This document shows positions 39,501-49,120 of a stretch of DNA of 64,000 nt, piece by piece. Within the stretch, counting starts at the first letter, position 1. The number at the start of each line of letters is the position of its first letter. Source of the DNA: Hermatobates lingyangjiaoensis (lineage: Eukaryota > Arthropoda > Insecta > Hemiptera > Hermatobatidae). Below the pieces are notes generated by a model. The model searched no databases. It saw only the letters and a list, made by a program, of their open reading frames with translations, and had not been told where the DNA came from. The translations under genes were made by a program, and so were the position numbers. The stretch covers positions 3,906,001-3,970,000 of the forward strand of contig JAPFBL010000255.1 of assembly GCA_026182355.1 (NCBI GenBank), read 5' to 3'.

Positions 39501-42500
39501 GTGGTATGCACTCAACTTTACTATAAGTAAATATAATATCCTACTTCTTGGCTGTGTATAATATATAATGTTCCATTTAGGTATAATATAAATATCTGAA
39601 TGGGAGATGTTTATTAGTCTTTCTTTCCTAGGGGTAGTACAGATAGTGATTGATCGACTTATCAATATATATGCTTATTTTCTTATATCACACCACAGAT
39701 ACATACAATATCATTACTGTAACTATAGCAGTAAAAACATTTTTGAAAAGTGAAAATGTACGAGTAGATTTCGTGTTACGAAATAATCACTTGCGGGATA
39801 ACATGGCTGTTCTTATTCCAATAGCCAGTGGATATCTTATATAGTTTATCTGACCTCCTTCTACAATGAATATTTAATACAAATTTTTCTTTTAAACCTT
39901 GAAAATATTCCTATTTTGTCTGAAAAATGTCAGAAACATCTAATAAAAAATGTCGTTTTAAGATAATTTTTAATTTAGGATTAGGATAATTACATGTATT
40001 ATTCTTCAAAGAATGTTTTCAATGTTAGAAAAAAATGTTTTCAAAGAATGTTAGAAAAAGTATGTTAGTAATTAGCCAGTTTTACAGTATAATTTAAAAC
40101 TTTTTTAATTTTTTTTTAAAATTTTTTTAAGAGAGCAATGAAAGTACTCTCTCGTCAGTTTTATAGGTTTCAGAAAATTGATTTTAAAGAAGATTTTGTA
40201 AGTGTTACTGTGCTCTTCTTCCTTTTTGTATTGCGTTTTGTTTTGTTTGTTCATAAAATCTTTGATGTGCTTGTGAAACTCTCTATTCGTATACCCATTA
40301 TTAACGAAAAGCTGTATGAGGATATCGACAGTTTTATTGAAAGTATTCTAGTCAGATTATTTTTTGTACGGCCTATTGATTAATGCCTTTAATATGCATT
40401 TAATTTAATAATTTAAATTTTTAGTAATTAATTTTACTATTTAACCTTTAATAATTTAATTTAATGCCTTTAATTGTAGTTCCATGTTTGTATCTTGCAG
40501 GGAACTCATTTTTACTATTATTATTAAGTATTAAGTACATGCCACTGTGCGAGGGTTTGAAAAATATGGATTTAGAATACCTATTGCCTGATTCCCATAT
40601 ATTGACATCTAAAAAATCGATGGTTTTATTATTTCAAACTTGGTTTGTAAATTTTAGTACAGAATTTTATTCACATTTTTTCTTTAAATCTTGTAATTGC
40701 TCCTCGCTATCAATAATTAAAAAGCAGTTGTCAACGTAACGACCGTATACTTCTGGCTTGTTCTTCTTCATCAACTTCTGGATTATTTTGTTCTCTAGAT
40801 TACACAAATTTAGTAGTTCGCAAAAGTAACTCCTAGAGGCGAGTCCATTATAGTATAGTGTGCCATCTATATGACCAAAGGTGTTCTTTGTAGTACAGGA
40901 TAGTAATAATTTTTCTATTATTATTCGTTCAAACGGTGGTGGTAGGAGTGAGGTATTGTTATTCGCTTCATCACAGATAATCTTGATTATCTTTGACAGG
41001 AACATTGGTAAATAGTGGCTTAACATCCAATGAGAATTTCATTGGGTTGACAAGTCCTTATAATTTCAAGAAAGTTATCTGTTGACTGTATCATATAAGT
41101 GGCTGGTAGGTACTGTGGTGTCACACCATTTGGCTAACTTATATGAGGGAGTGTTGGCTTGCGATATAATAGGTCTTAGTTTGCTATATGCCTTGTGTGT
41201 TTTGTCGTTGCCATATATGATGCCTTGTGAATATTAACTGGTTTCATAGTTTTCACTTCATTGTTCTTGTTGGCTTCACAAGTGGGCTTAATAATTTACT
41301 GTTTAATTGTCTTGTTGGGTTTCGGGTAATGCGTTTGAATTTGAAGGTGTTTGATTTGACTTAGTTTTTGTTTATACTTACAAGTGTTGAGGATAACTAA
41401 TATACTGGCTTTTTCAACCCTCCTTATTGTTATGTCTTTATTTTCCCTAAATTTTTTAGCGGCGCTGCTCATTCTTTTAGTAAGAAGTTTGTTAAACTTA
41501 TAATCCTTTTCTTTGGTGGCTTTGGTTGATCAATTTAAATATCTTGAAAAATATGTATATTATTGAAATTACAAATCTGCACCGATCAAACAATTAATGT
41601 CATTGTTAATTTATTAATTGTTTGCTAAGTCACTAGTATTAATACGAGTTAATTAATACGACAGATTGACAGAGAAGAAATTATAAATATTTTTACAAAA
41701 TGAGACCATTACTACTTATCAACATAATCCCCACCAGTATTAATATACGTCCCAATGATGAAATAGTTTTTTGAACCTAACGCAAGCAAGTTTTTTTGAG
41801 TCACTTTTCCACTAACTAACTCTTCGCTTACCTTGTTGTTGAACTTTTGTTAACATGATATCTCCTTAATTGGATCAAGGAAGTGAATAGCCGAGGGAGC
41901 CAAATCAGGCAGGATGAGGTAGTATCTGCCAACCTATTTTTTCCATTGTTTCATTGGTTAGCTGTGAGGTATAGAATTGTCATGTAGCAATATCAGGCCT
42001 TTTTCGTGTTTCTAACACTGCTAACATAATTTGGTTCATCAGCATCTCTGAGTATTATGCACTGTTTATTATACGCTGATTTTCCAAATAATCACCAAAA
42101 CGATTCTTTTTCATCCCAAAAGATGAATAGGATAATATAACTTTTCCCGCCGATGCTTCTGAATTTCTTTGGGTCAGTTTGGATGGTGTGCTTCTTTACC
42201 ATGATTTGTATATTGGTTTTGATTTGAAATGGTGAACCCAAATTTCACCGACATGATCTTTGTTAGAAAAGGGTGGGTCTCCTTCCGTTGCATTGGGTTC
42301 TTTCAAATCTGTACAGACTTTAAGGATTATTTAATTGTGTTGTATAACTCTGTCGAGACCCACCTTGCACTTTGTTATTGAACTTGAGCTTGTTGATGCT
42401 AACATTTTGAATGTGACAACACTTTCTGAACTGCTTTTGCTACTAGTAACTGTAACCATCGACCTTTACGAATAATGTCGTCAATGAGTTGATGCCAAGC

Positions 42501-44216
42501 AGTTGACACTTCAACTGGCCAGCCAGGATGTTGCTCGTCATTCACTAAGGTTCGACCCTTTTTGAAAAGTTCTACTCACTTATAAGGATTTCCATGATCA
42601 TAAAATTTCACCATGCAGTAAAATCATTCAAGAAAAGTTTTTAACCATTTTTTCACCTTCAGAAATTAAAAATACTGATCACTGATCGTTGTTGAACTAA
42701 TTGGGAAACTTTAAGAGTTAAATGCAATGCGGAGGTTATAAAGTTCCAGCTCATCACAGTGATGCCAGCCTAATGTCTAAAAGTATAAAACTCGTTCTTC
42801 AAACTGTTTCATTTCTACACCAATTTATCTCTTTAATTATTGAATGTCCTCGTACATTTCAAGAACTTAATGTTAAAAAATTATCATAAGAATATTTTCC
42901 ACTTTCGTTTCAGGTAGAAAATGTTGTCCTGGAAATCCCAATGCCTAAGACTGTCGTAAATTGTGGCTTGATATGCAATCAAGGAAAATATACATTTGAT
43001 CCTGTCAGCAGGTTACTTGTTTGGGATGTAGGGAGAATAGATTCCTCCAAACTTGGAAATATCCAAGGCTCAGTAAGCAACTAAAATTATTTTCATAATT
43101 TCAGTTTATTTATGTGTGAAGTGTTTCTACTTTAATGATGAATAAAATATTGTTTGAAGAGACTAAGGAAAGTATGTAAAAATTAATATATGTATTACCT
43201 TGATATGGAGTATTTGCCTTGAAATTACGATGATTAATAAATCTATTACAAAAGAAATAAATGTTATTACTATTTTAAAAACTATTTCGAAGAGATGCTT
43301 AATACTGTCCTTAGAAGATTCGCAAACTGAATGTGCGTACTTTTATGTTTTCATTATTCATCTTATGCAGATTTCGCAAACTTCGCTCAATCACAATGCA
43401 AGACAGATTATTGACTGATTCAAATAAATCTCTCAACGATTATTATGATTCCGGATTTTTTATCAACATTCAGTTTTATTGACTTTTCGACTTTCTTGTT
43501 GCAATAGCATTTTAATTACGACTGGATGACTATATTTCAAGAATCCTAAATTGTGACTTAATCAATTTTATAACAATCTTCAACGTTAACATTACTGCGT
43601 GTGTGTATAAAAATACTACTAAACTCCATTCTAAATTAACTTAACATTCAAATTATCTTAAAGTTAAATACTTTATTTTAATTGGCCTTCATTAGAAGTA
43701 TATTAAAAATGTTATTATTGTAAATGGCATTTTAATCAAAATTTATATTAATTTATATACGTATGATGCATTTATTGTTTAAACATAATGACAATTTGTA
43801 TTTATTTGTTTTTAATTATGTATTACTTTAATGCAATTACTATATAATATTTCAGTGTAACAAAGATATATATTTAGTAATAGTAAACATTGTAATTTTT
43901 GTGAAGGGATGGGTTCATCGATTGTTCGTTTTTTTTTTTAGGTTACTTGTCAAAGCGGAACAGTTACCGAGTCAAAACCCACAATTACTGTAAGTGTCTT
44001 CATATTGATCATCTGTTGTTAAATCTGTATAACTTTGTGTAATGTTTTGATATCTCCTGTACTGATGAATTCCTCTTTTAGGTCAAGTTTACTATCAGTC
44101 AGTTAGCTGTTTCTGGTTTAAAAGTAAATCGCTTGGACATGTATGGAGAGAAATATAAACCCTTCAAAGGTGTCAAATATGTTACAAAAGCTGGCAAGTT
44201 TCAAATAAGGACCTAA
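33505..44216 (+). CDS. AP3M: AP-3 adaptor complex medium (mu) subunit, complete ten-exon gene
   Basis: The product is the cargo-binding mu subunit of AP-3, which sorts membrane proteins from Golgi and endosomes to lysosome-related organelles. Coding exons: 33505-33539, 33629-33813, 33894-34006, 34517-34638, 35964-36123, 36197-36310, 36599-36769, 42914-43072, 43942-43989 and 44082-44216. All introns are GT-AG and the frame stays open for 413 residues (human AP3M1 has 418). The start MIHSLFIINSSGDVFIEKHW and the end VTKAGKFQIRT match the family. The N-terminal longin-like part covers about residues 1-140. The mu homology domain follows from about LSNVPWRRTGVKYTNNEAYF to the end and includes GMPDLTLSFMNPR and GLKVNRLDMYGEKYKPF. 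Intron 4 holds a Tigger relic and the 6.1-kb intron 7 several transposons. The gene appears functional. Confidence 0.96.
34817..35488 (+). mobile_element. Tigger/pogo-like DNA transposon relic in AP-3 mu intron 4
   Basis: The element begins CAGTAAAACCTCCGCTG and its other end, on the opposite strand, reads CAGTGATATCTCAGCTC, with TA on both outer sides (34815-34816 and 35489-35490), as expected for Tc1/mariner/pogo targets. Inside, 35029-35240 encodes a broken transposase N-terminus: MGPKK, then LKKITIEQKKEIIEKYERGV and AKSTIATILKNKEAIKGA, the CENP-B-like DNA-binding region. A frameshift or stop separates the parts, and the catalytic domain is missing. The remnant is therefore non-autonomous. 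Confidence 0.88.
37071..38290 (-). mobile_element. Ribozyme-bearing repeat family C, copy B (AP-3 mu intron 7)
   Basis: It starts TGAAAGCTGAAGGGATATAA, like copy C at 39224, and follows copy C and then copy A to its end. It contains a hammerhead-like core on the - strand (37275-37305), the same strand as the nearby Penelope-like reverse transcriptase. It also contains an extra segment (about 38108-38155) not present in copy A. The open frame conserved in copies A and C is broken here. Confidence 0.75.
37275..37305 (-). ncRNA. Hammerhead ribozyme-like core, family C copy B
   Basis: The - strand reads CTGAGGA, T, perfect hairpin GGTCT-ATG-AGACC, GAA, palindrome ACATGT, then cleavable C. All conserved core bases are present. 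Flanking CTTAG and CTAAG blocks could form part of helix I. Confidence 0.7.
39110..39223 (+). repeat. Left member of a ~113-bp direct repeat flanking family C copy C
   Basis: It runs from CAGTATAATTTAAAAC to AGAAGATTTT and ends exactly where copy C begins. It matches 40085-40197 with very few differences. Confidence 0.85.
39224..40084 (-). mobile_element. Ribozyme-bearing repeat family C, copy C (AP-3 mu intron 7)
   Basis: The 861-bp copy is nearly identical to copy B in its first 800 bp. It has its own hammerhead-like core and a 64-codon frame at 39650-39844 that aligns with that of copy A. It is bounded on both sides by the ~113-bp direct repeat, an unusually long flanking duplication. It lies just beyond the C-terminal side of the Penelope-like reverse transcriptase relic and on the same strand. 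Confidence 0.78.
39430..39461 (-). ncRNA. Hammerhead ribozyme-like core, family C copy C
   Basis: It matches the copy B core (CTGAGGA, T, GGTCT-ATG-AGAC, GAA, ACATGT, C) except for one inserted base in the 3' strand of helix II, which weakens that helix. Confidence 0.6.
40085..40197 (+). repeat. Right member of the ~113-bp direct repeat
   Basis: It begins exactly where family C copy C ends and repeats 39110-39223. Beyond it the sequence continues towards the Penelope-like element. Confidence 0.85.
40400..41560 (-). pseudogene. Penelope-like element reverse transcriptase relic
   Basis: Read on the - strand across several frames, the order of motifs is that of Penelope-like reverse transcriptases: KASILVILNTCKYKQKL near 41410, YGNDKTHKAYSKLRPIISQA near 41200, TPSYKLAKW, a remnant of SLFTNVPVKD near 41010, then an open frame at 40667-41026. 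This frame contains GRYVDNCFLI, where the usual catalytic YVDD has become YVDN. Further on are FLDVNI and IFFKPSHSGMYL. Frameshifts and stops break it throughout, and no GIY-YIG endonuclease could be recognised. The element is dead. Intron 7 of the AP-3 mu gene hosts it in antisense orientation. Confidence 0.88.
41690..42600 (-). pseudogene. Mariner-like transposase relic 1
   Basis: On the - strand the sequence reads, in order and in shifting frames, GRTLVNDEQHPGWPVEVS, LILLHDNSIPHS, YYLILPDLAPSAIHFLDPIK and NTGGDYVDK. These correspond to the mariner transposase linker, the HDNARPH block, the PDLAP block and the C-terminal GDYVEK. Many stops and frameshifts show that it is long dead. Terminal inverted repeats were not located. 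It lies in AP-3 mu intron 7, just upstream of exon 8. Confidence 0.85.
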
Positions 44217-44318
44217 CTTTACTCACATAGTTGTTTTTATATGTATAATGAATTTCTAATTAATCTTCATTATTTGTGGTGTTACTCTAAAATTAAGCAG
44301 TGCACTTATTAAAAAGAA

Positions 44319-44324
44319 AATAAA
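44319..44324 (+). terminator. Probable polyadenylation signal of the AP-3 mu gene
   Basis: AATAAA lies about 100 bp after the stop codon at 44214-44216, a normal distance for a short 3' untranslated region. Confidence 0.6.
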
Positions 44325-46379
44325 TCTGTTCTGCATTGAACATCTTGAAAGAAATTCTATTTAATGAATAGTTTATTCCAAATGTTTTTTTCTCAGTTGA
44401 TTCTAACATTCTTACGTCTGGAGAGTGTGAACAAATAAAGTATGTTATTAACGTTTATCAAATAAAGAATATTTTAAGTAAATTTAATTGTGCACCCTGG
44501 TATACCTGCGTGTAATTAACTGACTGTTATCATAACGATGGGTTTATCTATTGCCATGTAAAAGCCTCACATTTTAATGGTACGGAAATATTTGTTAGTT
44601 AGATTCGGGAAAAAAGCAACATTGCTTATGTATGTTAGCATTAGCCTTGATTTCAATAAAGAGAATAAAAAGTCCGAGTGAATACTCCAGTTTTTTTTTT
44701 TAAAAAATGAATGTAGGTGGAATGCTATTTAACTTGAAATAGTTTTAATAAAATAGTTTTTCTTAAAATTAAGGCAATTTTAAAGTATTAATATTTATAT
44801 ATTTTAAAAAAGTAAGTTTTTTGGTATAATTAACTCAAAAATTTCGCCGAACGACATATGATGTCGTGAAGGAGTCTTTGATTGTGTGAGATTTCTGTGT
44901 CTGAGTCCTATTTTTCCATCTCAGTTACAAACTCGAATCCACAATTAACAGCAGCGCTATGAGAATTATCTCTGAAGGAAAGTTAGTTAGAGAGCCACTA
45001 AGTTTACGTGCACTCTCGACGACATTAGATACTGAAGTAAAGGTACTGAGGCAGACCAGTCCTTAACAGCTCCTTGTGCATATCACGTCATTTCTAACTC
45101 CGACCTATCTAACGATTTTGACAATAATCAAAGATCCCTTTTTGCTTCTTAAAGCCTTTACTAAGGGTGCTAGTAGTGAGAATGAACAGAACAACAATCT
45201 TCTTGGCTGTAAACATTATTACCTCACATTACAATTAGACAGAGTAACATGCACTGTAATCGAACATGAAGTGGTCAAATATATGAGGCTAAATTATTGA
45301 CTATCACTTTTTTTCGCGATGCATTGCGGATGCGTCTAAGGTGCTGTAGGTAACTTAAAACTTGGATCATGAATCCATTTCTATTCGATGTTAGGAGCAG
45401 TGAATGTCGTTTGTGAAACTTCATAAAAAAACTTTTGAATATTGGGAAGAGGAAATATGTTCTTCAAATTAAATAGTTGCATAATTGTTTTTTCAAGAAA
45501 AACTTCCATTGGCTTACAGGTGAGCAGACGGCCGGTAAAGATAAATAAGTATTAAATCTTCCGTTTGATGTTACCTTTTACCTTCTTAAGACAGTCTTAT
45601 GGTCAATCTGAATTAAGATGTAAAACTTCATTACAGAATACTGGGACGGCCCTTATGAAAGTTATTATACTCGTAGTTTTATGTCCATGGATTGAAAACA
45701 TGGTCGCGTATGCTGCAAAAGGTTTGACTGTAGTAGGCAGGTCATAGAATATATATAGTTACCTAGTTGTTCTTTATTATAAAAATAACTTTTTTCCTAT
45801 AAGGCAAATTACCTTTTCATTTTGTATGATGATTTCTGTTTAAAGCGTTTTCAAGCTTGCGTGTAGACCACTAGCTAGGAAGTAGATAATACAAAAATTT
45901 AAAGCCAGTTTTGTTGTTGCATCTGAAAACAGGAGTAATCTTCTATTAAACCATGAACAAATAATGTATGAGCCCTTGTGCTGTCCTTTATACACATTGG
46001 TGGAATTTGTGCTCAGTGCTATTGAGTGGAGTTAGTAATTCTTTTTCAGATTTTACAAAACACAAATATATGCAGAGTAAACCATTTTGGTATTTGTTAG
46101 TGGGCTAAGTTACTTCTGAAATAGTTTTCACTTTATAATAAGTTGAAAACGTTATATGAGAGAGAGTCAATAAGTATTGATAATTCAATCATAGATTCTG
46201 AACAACAATAAATATTTGAACGACTAAGCATTCATAGGACTAATTTAAGGAGAATCCTTCATGACGTACACAGTTTTGAGTAAAACTTCAGTCTTTCATT
46301 ATATCTTGTTTAAATACGAGTAAAGTAACTATTTTGGTCCCATGGAAAATTCGCATATTCAGATTTGAGGTAATGTCAA
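44325..46379. other. Gene-free stretch between AP-3 mu and mariner relic 2
   Basis: Segments at 44850-45060 and 45560-45740 are less AT-rich but show no recognised protein or repeat. Confidence 0.45.
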
Positions 46380-47160
46380 GTTCCTAATAAATCTTGAATT
46401 AAAGCCAGCTGATATCCTGATAGCCTTAAGCATGATGACACTGCTCCACCACCTCCAGCTGTTTACCGCTGGATTTCTTACATGGAAGGTCCACAGCATC
46501 TTCACCAAAACTCTAAGCTTCAATAAGCGCAGTGCCAAGAGGGTTCCGAAGTCGTTGCTTCCTAAGCACAAGGTCCAACGTATTCAATGTGCAATCAAAC
46601 TTCTTAACTTCCTAGAGAATGAACCTAAAAATTTGTTTGATTCTATGGTCACCAAAGATAAGACCTGAATCTTTCGGCGGCCCAATCAAATTCAAGGCTG
46701 AAAGTCGTCAGCAAATATTATGACGAACATTTTTTGGGATGCTGAATGTGTCATCCTAGTAGACTTCCTGGTGGATTAGTGCACTTTCACGGCTTCCTGT
46801 TACGATGGTCTACTCCAGAAACTGAGGATCGAGATAGCGAAAAAATGCTTCGTGGTGTAATTTTTCACCAAGACATTCCTCCAGAACACACGCCTATGCC
46901 AAAGATTCTAGCGAGAATTTCGGTGGAAAATCCTCTGTATATTCCTTACAACCCCGATCATGGGCACCCATTTTTCTTTTCCCGAATATAAAATGAAACC
47001 TCAAGGGAGTTGATCACCAAGGTAAAGATGCTGCAAAATGGATGTTTTAGAGTGGTGCATGGCACACACCCCAGTATTCTTTAGAGGAGGACTGTGAAGC
47101 TTGGGGCACCATAATCTTATGTTTAGACAAAAATAGTAATTATATTGAAAAGTAGTCGGA
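46380..47160 (+). pseudogene. Mariner-like transposase relic 2
   Basis: The + strand encodes broken mariner transposase pieces in order: PPPAVYRWIS, KRVPKSLLPKHKVQRIQCAI followed by LLNFLENEPKN and MVTKDKT, then IFWDAECVILVDFLVD, YDGLLQKLRIEIAKK, ILARISVENPLYIPYNPDHG and a final NYIEK. The family equivalents are the RWVPRLLTPDQK block, the VTVDETW block, the DAEGVVLVDYL block and the HPPYSPDLAPS block; the catalytic region is badly altered. It lies in the spacer between the two convergent genes and is a different, unrelated copy from relic 1. Confidence 0.85.
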
Positions 47161-49120
47161 ATTTTTTACTTAAAAAAAATCATTATCATTAATTATTAAC
47201 TCTCCCTCGTATGTCTATTTATCAGTATTTTTTTTTTTGCATGGGGATTCATTCATTTGATCTATATTTTTTTAGTTGATAAAAATTAAATCTGCATTTT
47301 CCAGCCATGTATGCAAAATGAATGTACCTATTTTTTTCTAGTATTTTCTAAAGTGTATTGTGTAACGAAAAATCAGATGAAAGAAATATATAAAAATAAT
47401 GAAACAGTGACTTAAAGAATGATATAGATACTGATCCTGTGATTCCTAGAATTGATCTTAAACAATTTTTCTTCAGTGTTGTACTTAATTTAGTAATCAT
47501 AATAAACTTTCAACCTGAAAGATATGAAAGAAGTATTAAATTTGTTCTTCAAAAGTAATTATTCAAATTTTATTACATTCATTATAATGTAAAAATTTTA
47601 GTTCATTAACTGATTGAAAAGCAATTATATATTTTCTTCTCCACTAAGATATTCCTTAATTTATAAAAAAAAAACAAAATAAAAGTGGCTACATTTAAGC
47701 TACACAATATATTATATTTTTGTTACTTTATTGTGCAGTTTCTCAGTAAGCGTTAACTTACATTGATAATAGTGTATAATAGCGATTTTCGTAAAAACAG
47801 TTTTATGAATGTGTATGTTCATATAATGGCTTATATCGCGAAAATTGTGGACGCATAGAAAAATTAATTCCTTTTCGTGTTTGTTCTTTTTTCTTGAATA
47901 ATGAGAAAACTATCCAATTATCAAAATAGAGTCTTTTATAATAGGAAAACACAGTATATGCAAGGGAATCATTTTATTCGAGTGATATTAAAAAGAGAGG
48001 TGATTAAATAAATCAGATCTCGAATTTTTTGTAGACTTTAATGGTAATGGTATATTGTACAATCATAAATAATTTAATATGAAAACAAATTCAGAATCCT
48101 TTCTTTAAAAATACTCTTATGCTGAAAACAAAATAGATTAAAAGCAAAAATGCATGATAAGCTGGCTAATTAATTAATTATAACAGCTTTTTAAGCCTAT
48201 TTGTACATAACTGAACGATAAATAAGGCCCCAATTTTGTTTAAGTTACAATATCAGTATTATAAAAACTATACTCAGATTCACTAAGTAAGAGTTGAAGT
48301 TAATTTTAACAGGTACTAGAAGGAGTTGATTTATTTTTCAATAAAGAACACTATTAATAGCTGATTTTATGGTTAAATACAAAAGTGAGTGGAAGTTCTT
48401 AGATGGTTCATATTGCCTGTTTTATTCAGTTATTACAAAATAATTAGTTTAGTAAGGCTTTTTAAATAATTGTTAAGAAGGCCAAGAGAAACAGCCAAGT
48501 TTCACACTGATTGATTCACTCTCACACATATATGCAGAGTTATTTAGAAGCCTACAAATCTGCACTACATACTCACCCACATCTGTTACCCTATTTTTGT
48601 TAATAATACTAATAGCTTAAAAACATTTCTTTAGCAAAATTACCTAATTTAATTTTATACATAAGCAAGCCAGCTAATAAAAAAATAATTATAACTAAAT
48701 TTAATTGGTACAAGCTTAATAATTAATGCTGAAAGAAGTAATCGGTAGAGAACAACTAACAACCATATAAGTTAAAACAATAAGTTAATATCACTATATA
48801 GATAAATATTTTAAAATGTTAACAACTATAAATAATACACAGAATAACGGATTTAAAAATACTTTACCAGTTTTGCATAATAGGACTTTTGCGGATTTTG
48901 GACCTCCATTATTACCAGGGAACATGGGTTGAATTGAAAAATTGATTTCGGTTAATATGGTCTAATAAGGAGAAATATGCTGGTCAAGGCTACATTGGTC
49001 TTACATGCACATATAAGGCAAATATTAACTAATGAAAAATTCGGTGCTTTGTAGACAAGTTGGTCGATTAAGGGCGGAGGTTGAGGTTATGGTCTGGAGA
49101 GAAAGGATGCAAGGAGCTTC
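47161..49120. other. AT-rich intergenic stretch downstream of the LIM gene
   Basis: No gene was recognised. It should contain the 3' untranslated region and poly(A) site of the - strand LIM gene; several TTTATT (AATAAA on the - strand) lie here, for example at 48421, and the one used cannot be told. Confidence 0.5.

Noticed and set aside
40138..40383. 81-codon hydrophobic frame on the + strand
   Set aside because: It overlaps the right direct repeat and the tail of the - strand Penelope-like element; the apparent membrane protein is probably its shadow.
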